DNA of 64,000 bases from contig JBGAVG010000003.1 of the NCBI GenBank assembly GCA_044228245.1, positions 186,001-250,000 on the forward strand. The letters are read 5' to 3'. The stretch is from Methylotenera_A sp044228245 (GTDB taxonomy: Bacteria; Pseudomonadota; Gammaproteobacteria; Burkholderiales; Methylophilaceae). Below the pieces are notes generated by a model. That model was not told the origin of the DNA. It ran no database searches and saw only the letters and a list, made by a program, of their open reading frames with translations. The position numbers were made by a program, and so were the translations under genes. Position 1 is the first letter of the stretch. Each line of letters opens with the position of its first letter. This document shows, piece by piece, positions 18,209 to 26,896 of the stretch.

Positions 18209-19477
18209 TCAACCTTTAATCGCACGATAGCCAATATCTGTGCGGTATTGCGCGCCATCGAATTTAATTTCCTCAATGATGCGGTAAGCTTGCTGTTGGG
18301 CGAATTTTACCGTTTCGCCTAGCGCGGTCACACACAGCACACGCCCGCCACTGGTCACGACTTTGCTATCTTTAAGCTGAGTGCCCGCATGAAAAACCTG
18401 CGCATCGGTTAACTCTTTCGGCAGCCCGGTAATTTCGTCACCCAGCCGCGGCACATCGGGGTAATTGGCTGAGGCCATCACCACGCCAAGCGCGGTGCGC
18501 CTGTCCCATTCCGCTTCAATTTTATCGAGCGTGCCGTTAATCGCGTGTTCTGCGAGTGCTACAAAGTCAGATTTCAGCCGCAGCATAATCGGTTGCGTTT
18601 CCGGATCGCCCATGCGGCAATTGAATTCTAGGGTTTTTATGTTGCCATTTGGTGAAATCATCAAGCCGGCATAGAGAAAGCCTGTGTAGGGGATGCCGTC
18701 TTTTGCCATGCCCTCGACAGTTGGGCGGATGATTTCGCGCATGACTTTGCCATGAATCTCCGGCGTCACAACTGGCGCAGGTGAATATGCGCCCATGCCG
18801 CCAGTGTTTGGTCCTTGGTCGCCGTCCAATAAGCGTTTGTGGTCTTGACTGGTGGCGAGCGGTAAGATGTTTTTGCCATCTACCATCACAATAAAACTGG
18901 CTTCTTCGCCGGTTAAAAATTCTTCGATCACCACGCGGGCACCGGCGCTGCCCAGTTTGTTATCCGACAGCATGGCATCAATCGCCGCGTGTGCTTCGTC
19001 GTTAGACATCGCCACCACGACACCTTTGCCGGCAGCCAGACCATCGGCTTTGATGACGATGGGTGTGCCTTGCTGGTTCACATAATCATGTGCGAGTCTT
19101 GCATCGGTAAACGTGGCATAGGCAGCGGTGGGGATGTTGTGCCGCACCATAAAGGCTTTGGCAAAATCTTTTGAGCTTTCTAACTGTGCAGCGGCCTTGG
19201 TTGGGCCAAAAATCTTTAAGCCTGCTGCGCGGAATGCATCGACAACACCTTGGCTAAGCGGCGCTTCCGGCCCAACGATGGTGAGGTGAATCTGCTCTTT
19301 TTGAGCAAACTCAAGTAAATCCTGGACACCTGAAATAGGTACATTCATCATGTCAGGATTGAGCGCTGTGCCTGCGTTGCCCGGTGCGACATAAACGCGG
19401 CTGACCTCTTTGTTTTGTGCGATTTTCCAGGCAAGCGCATGTTCGCGTCCACCGCTGCCGATAACTAATATTTTCAT
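18209..19477 (-). CDS. purD: Phosphoribosylamine-glycine ligase (GAR synthetase)
   Basis: Second step of purine synthesis: ATP-dependent joining of glycine to phosphoribosylamine. 422 residues; ATP-grasp fold with N-terminal MKILVIGSGGREHALAWK, KADGLAAGKGVVVA and the signature RMGDPETQP. It lies 147 bases downstream of purH on the same strand and 6 bases upstream of hemF. The longer purH-purD gap contains an imperfect hairpin (see findings). Confidence 0.97.
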   Translation of the reverse strand: MKILVIGSGGREHALAWKIAQNKEVSRVYVAPGNAGTALNPDMMNVPISGVQDLLEFAQKEQIHLTIVGPEAPLSQGVVDAFRAAGLKIFGPTKAAAQLESSKDFAKAFMVRHNIPTAAYATFTDARLAHDYVNQQGTPIVIKADGLAAGKGVVVAMSNDEAHAAIDAMLSDNKLGSAGARVVIEEFLTGEEASFIVMVDGKNILPLATSQDHKRLLDGDQGPNTGGMGAYSPAPVVTPEIHGKVMREIIRPTVEGMAKDGIPYTGFLYAGLMISPNGNIKTLEFNCRMGDPETQPIMLRLKSDFVALAEHAINGTLDKIEAEWDRRTALGVVMASANYPDVPRLGDEITGLPKELTDAQVFHAGTQLKDSKVVTSGGRVLCVTALGETVKFAQQQAYRIIEEIKFDGAQYRTDIGYRAIKG

Positions 19478-19528
19478 ACTTTGCTAAGACCTTGAGAAAT
19501 TGTAGCGAGCGTTTTCAGTGCCAAGGAG

Positions 19529-19606
19529 CCGCGCAGCGAAAGACAAGACATACCGTTTGTGTAGGTGCGGATTGAGCGAGCACGCGACGCAGGCAATGAA
19601 GCGCGG
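19529..19606. repeat. Imperfect intergenic hairpin between purH and purD
   Basis: CCGCGC (19529-19534) pairs with GCGCGG (19601-19606), with GC-rich partly paired interior and an AT-containing tip (ACATACC...GTGTAGGT). No U-tract follows, so a terminator is unlikely. It may be an intergenic dispersed element or an mRNA processing structure. Confidence 0.35.
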
Positions 19607-19624
19607 AGTAAATTTATCATGGTT

Positions 19625-21208
19625 TTAGTGCCTAAAGTGGCGAATGCCAGTCAGTACCATTGCCAGACCAAGCTCATCTGCCGCAGCAATGACTTCTTCA
19701 TCACGCATGCTGCCGCCCGGGTGAATCACACAGCTTGCGCCTGCTTCGGCCAGCACGTCTATGCCATCACGGAACGGAAAGAATGCGTCGGATGCCACCG
19801 CCGAATTTTTAAGTGACAAGCCAGCATTTTGCGCTTTAATCGCGGCAATTCTGGTGCTGTCCACGCGGCTCATTTGCCCAGCACCCACACCCAGCGTCAT
19901 CCCATTGCCGCAGAACACAATCGCGTTGGATTTCACGTATTTTGCGACATTCCACGCAAATAACAAATCGGCCATTTGCTGCGGCGTTGGCTGTTTTTTT
20001 GTGACGATTTTTAAGTCAGATGCGCTAATTTCATGATTATCAGCCGTTTGAATCAACAGGCCTGAACCCACGCGCTTGCTGTCATGCGAGTTGCGGCCTT
20101 GCTCCCAAGGCGTATTGCCGCCTTTTGGCAGCGCGATTTTAAGCACGCGCACATTGGCTTTTGCAGCAAACACCGCCAACGCCTCTTCGGTGTATTCAGG
20201 TGCAATCAACACCTCTACAAACTGTTTGGAAACGGCCTCAGCAGCAGTTTTATCCAGTGTCGTGTTGAAGGCGATAATGCCGCCAAAAGCGCTGGTAGGG
20301 TCAGTCTGGAAAGCTTTGCTATAAGCTTCAAGCGCATCCTTGCCCAAAGCCACTCCGCAGGGGTTGGCGTGTTTCACGATTACACAAGCCGTTGTTTTAA
20401 ATGACTTTACTGCTTCCCAGGCAGCATCGGCATCGGCAATATTGTTGTAGCTGAGCTCTTTGCCCTGTAACTGCTGTGCCGTAACGAGTGAGCCTGGTGC
20501 AGGGCACAAGTCACGGTAAAATGCTGCGGTTTGGTGCGGGTTTTCGCCATAGCGTAAATCCTGCAGCTTCACGAAGCGACTATTCATCTGCGCTGGGTAA
20601 GGATTGCGTGTGCCATCCTGGTTAAAGCTGGAAAGGTAATCGCTAATCGCGCCATCGTAATTACTGATACGGTTAAATGCAGCAACAGAAAGCGCAAACG
20701 TGGTTTTTTCTGATAATTTTCCTGTGCTATTTAATTCATCAATCACCGCTTGATATTGGCTGACATCGGTCAGTACGGCAACGTCTTTCCAGTTTTTGGC
20801 GGCGGAGCGCACCATGGCCGGGCCGCCGATATCAATGTTCTCAATCGCATCTTCCAGCGTGCAGTTCGGGTTGGCCACGGTAGCTTCAAATGGGTACAGA
20901 TTCACTACGACCATGTCGATATTGGGAATACTTTGTGTCTGCATGGCTGCAACATGCTCCGGCAAATCGCGGCGGCCTAAAATGCCGCCATGCACTTTGG
21001 GGTGCAGTGTTTTCACACGGCCATCCAGCATCTCGGGAAAGCCGGTGTAGTCGCTGACTTCAGTCACCGGGATATGGTTGTCGCGAAACAGTTTGGCGGT
21101 TCCGCCCGTAGAAAGGATCTCGACGTTCAGTTTGGTTAGGGCGGTCGCCAATTCCAGTATCCCCGATTTGTCAGAGACGCTGATGAGTGCTCTTTTAATC
21201 ACTGCCAT
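19625..21208 (-). CDS. purH: Bifunctional AICAR formyltransferase / IMP cyclohydrolase
   Basis: Last two steps of IMP synthesis. 527 residues. The N-terminal cyclohydrolase half (MAVIKRALISVSDKSGILELA, STGGTAKLFRDN, LHPKVHGGILGRRD) and C-terminal formyltransferase half (KHANPCGVALG with the catalytic lysine and histidine, GVGAGQMSRVDS, IHPGGSMRDEEVI) are complete. It is 26 bases downstream of fis, in the dusB-fis-purH order typical of betaproteobacteria. Confidence 0.97.
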   Translation of the reverse strand: MAVIKRALISVSDKSGILELATALTKLNVEILSTGGTAKLFRDNHIPVTEVSDYTGFPEMLDGRVKTLHPKVHGGILGRRDLPEHVAAMQTQSIPNIDMVVVNLYPFEATVANPNCTLEDAIENIDIGGPAMVRSAAKNWKDVAVLTDVSQYQAVIDELNSTGKLSEKTTFALSVAAFNRISNYDGAISDYLSSFNQDGTRNPYPAQMNSRFVKLQDLRYGENPHQTAAFYRDLCPAPGSLVTAQQLQGKELSYNNIADADAAWEAVKSFKTTACVIVKHANPCGVALGKDALEAYSKAFQTDPTSAFGGIIAFNTTLDKTAAEAVSKQFVEVLIAPEYTEEALAVFAAKANVRVLKIALPKGGNTPWEQGRNSHDSKRVGSGLLIQTADNHEISASDLKIVTKKQPTPQQMADLLFAWNVAKYVKSNAIVFCGNGMTLGVGAGQMSRVDSTRIAAIKAQNAGLSLKNSAVASDAFFPFRDGIDVLAEAGASCVIHPGGSMRDEEVIAAADELGLAMVLTGIRHFRH

Positions 21209-21234
21209 GTAATACTCTTAAGAAATATGAAAAT

Positions 21235-21465
21235 TTATTGAAGATTGTACTGCGCCATTTTTTTGCGCAAGGTGTTTCTGTTTAAGCCTAACATTTCAGC
21301 CGCCTTGCTTTGGTTGCCGCCCACTTTATTGAGAACATACTCGATCATGGGCTTTTCTACGCAACACAGCACCATGTCGTAAATGGCATGTGGCGGCTCG
21401 CCATCAAGGTGGGCGAAGTATTCATCCAGAGATTTGTTTACGCAGTCTGCCAGTTTGTTTGCCAT
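21235..21465 (-). CDS. fis: Fis family nucleoid-associated DNA-binding protein
   Basis: 76-residue Fis protein, the short form usual in betaproteobacteria (E. coli Fis has 98). The C-terminal helix-turn-helix is clear: GGNQSKAAEMLGLNRNTLRKKMAQY (about 49-74). Fis bends DNA and controls rRNA/tRNA promoters, recombination and growth-phase genes. It begins 2 bases after dusB, the classical dusB-fis operon, so it is likely translated from the dusB transcript. Confidence 0.95.
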   Translation of the reverse strand: MANKLADCVNKSLDEYFAHLDGEPPHAIYDMVLCCVEKPMIEYVLNKVGGNQSKAAEMLGLNRNTLRKKMAQYNLQ

Positions 21466-21467
21466 GG

Positions 21468-22493
21468 TTATGCTGCCAATGCCTCTGGTGAAAGGTTTTC
21501 GTCTGCGTAAACCAGGCGGTCATTTTTGGTTTTGAGTTCCGCAAAAAAGTCATTAATCGCACCCAGTTGCAGCTCAATGGTTTGTAGCGTGTTCATGTTG
21601 TGGCGAAATTGTGCCGAGCCAGCTAACCCTTTTGTGTACCACGATATATGCTTGCGCGCCATGCGCATGCCGGTTAAATCGCCATAAAAGTCATACAAAT
21701 CATGCAGATGCCCCAGCATCACAGTGTGGATTTCATCTACTGTTGGCGGCAACAAATGCGTGCCTGTGTTGAGGTAATGTTCAATTTCACGGAAAATCCA
21801 TGGCCGGCCTTGCGCGGCACGGCCAATCATCACCGCATCGGCGCCGGTGTAATCCAGCACGAATTTCGCTTTTTCTGGCTTGGAGATGTCGCCATTGGCG
21901 ATCAGTGGAATTTGAATCGCTTGCTTAACTGCGGCAATGGTGTCGTACTCGGCTTCGCCCAAGTAGGCGCAGGCGCGGGTGCGGCCGTGCATGGCCAGTG
22001 CCTGCACACCGATATCTTCCGCCATTTTGGCAATTTGCACCGCGTTACGGTTTTGCTTATCCCATCCGGTGCGGATTTTCAGCGTCACCGGCACATCGAC
22101 TGCGCCCACGACTGCTTTAAGAATCTGCGCCACCAGCGGCTCATCTTTAAGCAGTGCCGAACCCGCCATGACATTACAGATTTTTTTGGCAGGGCAGCCC
22201 ATATTGATGTCGATGATCTGCGCGCCGTTATCCACGTTGTGTTTGGCAGCTTCCGCCATCATTTTCGGGTCTGCGCCGGCAATCTGTACCGAAATAGGTT
22301 CAACTTCACCTTCGTGATTGGCGCGACGGCGTGTTTTCTCGCTACCGTAAAGGAGTGAATTGGAAGTCACCATCTCAGAAACAGCCAACCCAGCGCCCAT
22401 TTTTTTGCAAAGCTGACGGAAAGGCCTATCCGTGACGCCCGCCATAGGGGCGACGACAAGATTGTTTTTTAAAATATGATGGCCGATTTGCAT
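21468..22493 (-). CDS. dusB: tRNA-dihydrouridine synthase B
   Basis: FMN enzyme that reduces uridine to dihydrouridine in the tRNA D-loop. 341 residues. Motifs: NNLVVAPMAGVTDRPFRQLC (FMN site), DINMGCPAKKICNVMAGSALL (catalytic cysteine loop), MHGRTRACAYLG and GADAVMIGRAAQGRPW. It heads the dusB-fis-purH-purD-hemF series. A TATAAAAT stretch at about 22523-22530 on the minus strand could be its -10 box; the -35 is unclear. Confidence 0.96.
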   Translation of the reverse strand: MQIGHHILKNNLVVAPMAGVTDRPFRQLCKKMGAGLAVSEMVTSNSLLYGSEKTRRRANHEGEVEPISVQIAGADPKMMAEAAKHNVDNGAQIIDINMGCPAKKICNVMAGSALLKDEPLVAQILKAVVGAVDVPVTLKIRTGWDKQNRNAVQIAKMAEDIGVQALAMHGRTRACAYLGEAEYDTIAAVKQAIQIPLIANGDISKPEKAKFVLDYTGADAVMIGRAAQGRPWIFREIEHYLNTGTHLLPPTVDEIHTVMLGHLHDLYDFYGDLTGMRMARKHISWYTKGLAGSAQFRHNMNTLQTIELQLGAINDFFAELKTKNDRLVYADENLSPEALAA

Positions 22494-22584
22494 TTATTAA
22501 TTGTTAGGCTAAAAGGTTGCCTATTTTATACGCAATCGCGATGACTTGACACACTTAACTGCTAATTTTTGTTTAATTTTGAGC

Positions 22585-22845
22585 TTAAAAATGAGGTGTG
22601 GTAAGTTGCTCTAATTTTCCTAACCATTCAATCGCATCTGCGCGCGATTCCCCGCACATTTCCTCGCTCGGTTGCAAGCTCGCGCAAAAGGCCGGGCGCC
22701 CCGGCTTGCCGAAAACCATGCAGCGATTTTGTTCATCCAATTGTATACAACGCATTCCTGCAGGTTTGCCATCTGGCATACCGGGAATGGGGCTGTTAAT
22801 GGAAGGCGCGATGCAGCATGCGCCGCAGCCAGTTCTACATTTCAT
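22585..22845 (-). CDS. YkgJ family cysteine-cluster protein
   Basis: Small protein of about 86 residues with eight cysteines in the YkgJ (CxxCxxCC) pattern: MKCRTGCGACCIAPS, then MRCIQLDEQNRCMVFGKPGRPAFCASLQPSEEMCG. The family probably binds zinc or an iron-sulfur cluster; its role is unknown. The ATG at 22845 shares one base with the polA stop codon (TAATG), which decides the start over an upstream in-frame TTG. It is translationally coupled to polA. Confidence 0.9.
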   Translation of the reverse strand: MKCRTGCGACCIAPSINSPIPGMPDGKPAGMRCIQLDEQNRCMVFGKPGRPAFCASLQPSEEMCGESRADAIEWLGKLEQLTTPHF

Positions 22846-25640
22846 TAATGCGCGCTTTCCCAATTACTTCCAATACCAACTTCAGCCAATAGCGGAACAT
22901 CGAGCTTAGCGACGTTCTGCATTAATTCCGGCAGTTTGGTTTTCACTAATTCCAGTTCACTGTCAGGCACTTCCAGCACGAGTTCATCGTGTACCTGCAT
23001 AATGAGTTTGGTTTGGAGTTTTTGTTCTTTCAGCCATTTATCTACGGCTATCATGGCGAGTTTAATCAGGTCGGCTGCAGTGCCTTGCATCGGCGCGTTA
23101 ATGGCGGCGCGCTCTGCACCCGCGCGCTGCATGGCGTTGGCGCTATTAATGGCGGGCACCCAAAGCCTGCGGCCGAAATAGGTTTCCACATAACCTTGTT
23201 GTTTGGCAAGTGCGCGAGTGTTGTCCATGTATTGCCGCACGCCAGGGTAGCGCGTGAAGTAGCGCTCGATATAGCTAGCGGCGGCGCTACGCTCGATATT
23301 CAGGTTTTGGGCAAGACCAAATGCGCTCATGCCGTAAATCAAGCCGAAGTTAATCACTTTGGCGTATCTGCGCTGTTCGCTGTCGACGGCTTCTTTTTCA
23401 ACACTAAATACTTCAGCCGCGGTGGCACGGTGGATGTCTTCATTGTTGGCAAAGGCTTGCAGCATGCCTGCGTCTTGGGAGAGATGCGCCATGATGCGCA
23501 GCTCAATTTGTGAATAATCGGCTGAGACAATATGCGCGCCTTTCGAGGCGATGAAGGCCTCGCGAATGCGGCGTCCTTCCTGGGTTCTGACGGGAATATT
23601 CTGCAAATTCGGGTCTGAGCTGGCCAGCCGTCCGGTAATCGCCACCGCCTGATTGTAGCTGGTATGCACGCGGCCTGTGTGCGGATTAATCATTTTCGGC
23701 AGTTTGTCGGTGTAGGTGGATTTGAGTTTGGCTAGGCCGCGGTACTCTAACAAAACTTTAGGCAGCGGGTGGTCCAGCGCAAGCTCCAGTAGCACGTCTT
23801 CATCTGTACTCGGTGCGCCGGAAGGCGTTTTTTTAGTGGGTTTAATTCCCAGTTTATCAAACAGGATTTCCTGCAACTGCTTAGGCGAGCTTAAATTAAA
23901 CGGCTGGCCAGCCAGCGCGTAGGCCTGGTTCTCCAGGTTGACCAGCTTCATGCCGATTTCATTGCTCTGCGCATTCAGCATGACGGAATCAATCAGTACA
24001 CCGTTGCGCTCGATGGTAAATAAAATGTTGGAAACGGGCATTTCAATGTGGCTGTAAATAAAGTCCAGATTGGCATCTGCGGCGATTTGCGGATACATGG
24101 CCTTATGCAGCTGCAAGGTTATATCTGCATCTTCTGCGGCGTATTCGGCGGCGGTTTCTACCGTAACCTGGTTAAACCCAACCTGCTTCGCGCCTTTGCC
24201 GGCTACTTCTTCGAACTTGATGGTTTTAATGCCTAAATGCCGCTCACTCAAGTCATCCATGCCGTGCGATTTGTGCGACTCAAACACATAAGACTGCAGC
24301 AAAGTATCGTGCGTGATACCGTTCAGTTTTATGTCGTGGTTGGCTAACACATGCTGGTCATATTTGAGATTCTGGCCGACTTTTTTTATTGATGGGCTTT
24401 CTAGAACCGGCTTGATTTTAGCCAGCGTCTCGGCAAAATCGAGCTGTTCCGGCGCATCAAAATAATCGTGCTTGAGCGGCAAATACGCTGCGCTGCCGGC
24501 TTCAATGCTGAACGACAAGCCAACTATTTTTGCGGTCATCGGGTCTAGGGAAGTAGTTTCGGTGTCGAAGCACACCAGTGGTGCAGACTGCAGTTTTGCT
24601 AGCCAGTGGTCTAGCTGGTCATTCGTCAGAATGGTTTCGTAGTTGCGGGAATTGTTGGCAACATATTGTTTTGCGGTAGCCGCGCCTTCAGAAACAGATG
24701 CTCTGGAAGGCGCATGACCATTTGTATTAAAATCAGTGGCTTGCAGGGCAGCCCCTTTGGTTTCGTTATTCGTCTGATTTTGATCTAGTTCACGTCGCCA
24801 GGTTTTAAAATCCAGACGTTCATAGATTTCGGCCAACTTGGCTTTGTCTTGCGGCTGCGGGGCAAGGTCGCTGAGTTTTTCCTGAATGCCGACATCACAG
24901 CGGATGGTAATGAGTTCGCGTGAAATTTCCAGCCAAGGCAGCGCTTTGCGAAGATTCTCGCCTACAACCCCGCCGATTTCATCGGCATGCGCGATGATGT
25001 TTTCTAGCGAGCCGTACTGTTTCAGCCATTTTACTGCGGTTTTCGGGCCGACTTTTTCCACCCCCGGCACGTTGTCAGAGGTGTCGCCAATCAGCATCAG
25101 ATAGTCAATCATCAGGCTGGGCAGTATGCCGAATTTATTTTCCACGCCTGCGACATCCAGCATTTCATCGGTTTTCCTGAACGCATCGCGCATGGTGTTG
25201 ACGACGGTAACGTGCTCGTTGACCAATTGCGAAATATCTTTGTCACCGGTGGAGATGATGACGCGCATGCCTTCACGCTCGGCCTGTTTGGCCAGCGCGC
25301 CGATGACGTCATCGGCTTCTACGCCTTCTTCCACAATCATCGGCCAGCCCATGGCTTTAATGGCTTCGTGAAGGGGGGCAATCTGGGCACGCAACTCATC
25401 GGGCATGCTGGCGCGATTAGCCTTGTATTCCGGATAGATATCGTCTCTAAAGGTTTTGCCTTTGGCATCAAAAATACATGCGCTATAATCCGCTGGATAA
25501 TCTTTGTGCAAACGACGCAGCATGTTAAGTACGCCGTAAATCGCGCCGGTAGGTTCGTTCTGGTGGTTTCTCAAATCAGGCATGGCGTGAAAGGCACGAT
25601 ACAGGTAGGATGAGCCATCCACTAACAACAATGTTTTCAT
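22845..25640 (-). CDS. polA: DNA polymerase I
   Basis: 931 residues: N-terminal 5'-3' exonuclease (LLVDGSSYLYRAFHAMP; GDKDISQLV), 3'-5' proofreading domain with CFDTETTSLDP and AAEDADITL intact, then the polymerase domain with motif A SADYSQIELRIMAH, motif B RRYAKVINFGLIYGMSAFGL and motif C MQVHDELVLEV. It fills gaps in excision repair and removes Okazaki primers. It is divergent from the LOG-family gene with only 20 bases between the start codons, and coupled at its end to the YkgJ gene. Confidence 0.97.
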   Translation of the reverse strand: MKTLLLVDGSSYLYRAFHAMPDLRNHQNEPTGAIYGVLNMLRRLHKDYPADYSACIFDAKGKTFRDDIYPEYKANRASMPDELRAQIAPLHEAIKAMGWPMIVEEGVEADDVIGALAKQAEREGMRVIISTGDKDISQLVNEHVTVVNTMRDAFRKTDEMLDVAGVENKFGILPSLMIDYLMLIGDTSDNVPGVEKVGPKTAVKWLKQYGSLENIIAHADEIGGVVGENLRKALPWLEISRELITIRCDVGIQEKLSDLAPQPQDKAKLAEIYERLDFKTWRRELDQNQTNNETKGAALQATDFNTNGHAPSRASVSEGAATAKQYVANNSRNYETILTNDQLDHWLAKLQSAPLVCFDTETTSLDPMTAKIVGLSFSIEAGSAAYLPLKHDYFDAPEQLDFAETLAKIKPVLESPSIKKVGQNLKYDQHVLANHDIKLNGITHDTLLQSYVFESHKSHGMDDLSERHLGIKTIKFEEVAGKGAKQVGFNQVTVETAAEYAAEDADITLQLHKAMYPQIAADANLDFIYSHIEMPVSNILFTIERNGVLIDSVMLNAQSNEIGMKLVNLENQAYALAGQPFNLSSPKQLQEILFDKLGIKPTKKTPSGAPSTDEDVLLELALDHPLPKVLLEYRGLAKLKSTYTDKLPKMINPHTGRVHTSYNQAVAITGRLASSDPNLQNIPVRTQEGRRIREAFIASKGAHIVSADYSQIELRIMAHLSQDAGMLQAFANNEDIHRATAAEVFSVEKEAVDSEQRRYAKVINFGLIYGMSAFGLAQNLNIERSAAASYIERYFTRYPGVRQYMDNTRALAKQQGYVETYFGRRLWVPAINSANAMQRAGAERAAINAPMQGTAADLIKLAMIAVDKWLKEQKLQTKLIMQVHDELVLEVPDSELELVKTKLPELMQNVAKLDVPLLAEVGIGSNWESAH

Positions 25641-25660
25641 ATATTTTGAGTACCTAAATT

Positions 25661-26389
25661 ATGTCTAATGCAAAAAAAACACCAACAATTACTGATCCCG
25701 ATCTGCAGGGTAGTCGTTTAACTGGACATGAGTCGTGGCATGCATTCGAGATTATGGCAGAATTTGTGGATGCTACGGAACGGCTTAAAGAAATCACGCC
25801 AGCCGTTTCCATTTTTGGCAGCGCACGCATCCAGCCAGATAGTCCTTATTACCAGCTGGCCGAGCAAATAGCCCGGCGGTTGTCTGATGCAGGATTTAAT
25901 GTGATTTCAGGCGGCGGCCCCGGCATTATGGAAGCGGCCAATAAAGGCGCTTACGGTGGAAAGTCGGCTAGCATTGGCCTGAATATCGAGTTGCCGCATG
26001 AGCAAACTGAAAATCCTTATCAGGACATCAGCCAGAATTTTAAGCACTTTTTCATGCGAAAAGTGATGTTTGTAAAATATGCCAGTGCTTACGTGGTGCT
26101 GCCTGGCGGCTTTGGTACTCTGGATGAGTTGATGGAGGTGATTACCTTAGTGCAAACGGGCAAAACCTTAAAAATACCGATCATTCTGGTGTGTGAGCCG
26201 TTCTGGCGAGGCTTGGTCGATTGGGTCAAAACTACCTTAGTGAATGAAGGCATGATCAGTGCCGATGATCTTGATTTGATCCAGGTCATTGATGACCCTG
26301 CTGCGATTGTGGAAGCAATATTCAGACATTATGAAACGCGCGGATTCAAATTATCTCCGGCAGAAGAGCAGATTCAGCTTTATTTGTAA
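25661..26389 (+). CDS. LOG family (TIGR00730) Rossmann-fold protein
   Basis: 242 residues. The LOG motif is present as ISGGGPGIMEAANKGAYGGKS and LPGGFGTLDELMEV (PGGxGTxxE). Family members are nucleoside 5'-monophosphate phosphoribohydrolases: some release cytokinins, others act on purine nucleotides (PpnN-like). The bacterial role is probably nucleotide salvage. The N-terminal 60 residues are less conserved. Its start lies 20 bases from the divergent polA start, so its promoter must lie within polA or overlap that gap. Confidence 0.9.
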   Translation: MSNAKKTPTITDPDLQGSRLTGHESWHAFEIMAEFVDATERLKEITPAVSIFGSARIQPDSPYYQLAEQIARRLSDAGFNVISGGGPGIMEAANKGAYGGKSASIGLNIELPHEQTENPYQDISQNFKHFFMRKVMFVKYASAYVVLPGGFGTLDELMEVITLVQTGKTLKIPIILVCEPFWRGLVDWVKTTLVNEGMISADDLDLIQVIDDPAAIVEAIFRHYETRGFKLSPAEEQIQLYL

Positions 26390-26485
26390 TACTTATTGTA
26401 TTTATAAACGTTTATTTGCAGACAAGACGCGCGTTTTAATGCACTTTTTGTTAAAATGATTCAACTATTCCTTGGTGAGAGCAAG

Positions 26486-26851
26486 ATGCAAAAACTGAAA
26501 TTAACTACATTGCTGTTATGTGTGTTGCCTGCAATGCTGCTGCCGCATTACGCCATGGCGGCAAATTCTCCGGCCAATGCAGAGCCGCTCGAAGAGGTGC
26601 AGCCGCCGCCAAAAATTACAGACGGTGAGGCGCTAGAGGATGGAACAGCCGAGCCGCAAGTGACCATTCGCAAAAGAGGTGCCGAGACGATTGAGGAATA
26701 CCGCATCAATGGCGAGCTGTATATGATGAAAATAACGCCGGAACACGGTGTGCCTTACTACCTGCATAAAGAAGACCAGGAGGGCGGCTGGGTGAACGTA
26801 GGCCCGAATCCACCATTGAGCATCCCGAAATGGATCATTTTTAGATTCTAA
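26486..26851 (+). CDS. DUF2782 family periplasmic protein
   Basis: 121-residue secreted protein. A signal peptide of about 28 residues ends at PHYAMAA; a proline-rich acidic linker follows, then the conserved domain EPQVTIRKRGAETIEEYRINGELYMMKITPEHG...YYLHKEDQEGGWVN, which I recognise as DUF2782. Function unknown. I chose ATG 26486 (MQKLKLTTLLL) because the signal peptide starts there; an in-frame start at 26456 would put hydrophilic residues ahead of it. It is next to polA and thrB, a neighbourhood common in betaproteobacteria. Confidence 0.85.
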   Translation: MQKLKLTTLLLCVLPAMLLPHYAMAANSPANAEPLEEVQPPPKITDGEALEDGTAEPQVTIRKRGAETIEEYRINGELYMMKITPEHGVPYYLHKEDQEGGWVNVGPNPPLSIPKWIIFRF

Positions 26852-26852
26852 C

Positions 26853-26880
26853 AATTAAGAGGGCTACGCCCTCTTAATTA
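26853..26880 (+). terminator. Rho-independent terminator / strong hairpin
   Basis: Perfect 12-base stem AATTAAGAGGGC / GCCCTCTTAATT with a 3-base loop (TAC), followed by ATTTTC. It lies directly after the DUF2782 stop codon and 17 bases before thrB, so thrB may need its own promoter or readthrough. Confidence 0.8.
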
Positions 26881-26896
26881 TTTTCTGTAGAGCAAT

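Noticed and set aside
21702..22358. Open frame of 218 codons on the plus strand
   Set aside because: Antisense to dusB; rich in His and Cys as expected from a shadow of its codons.
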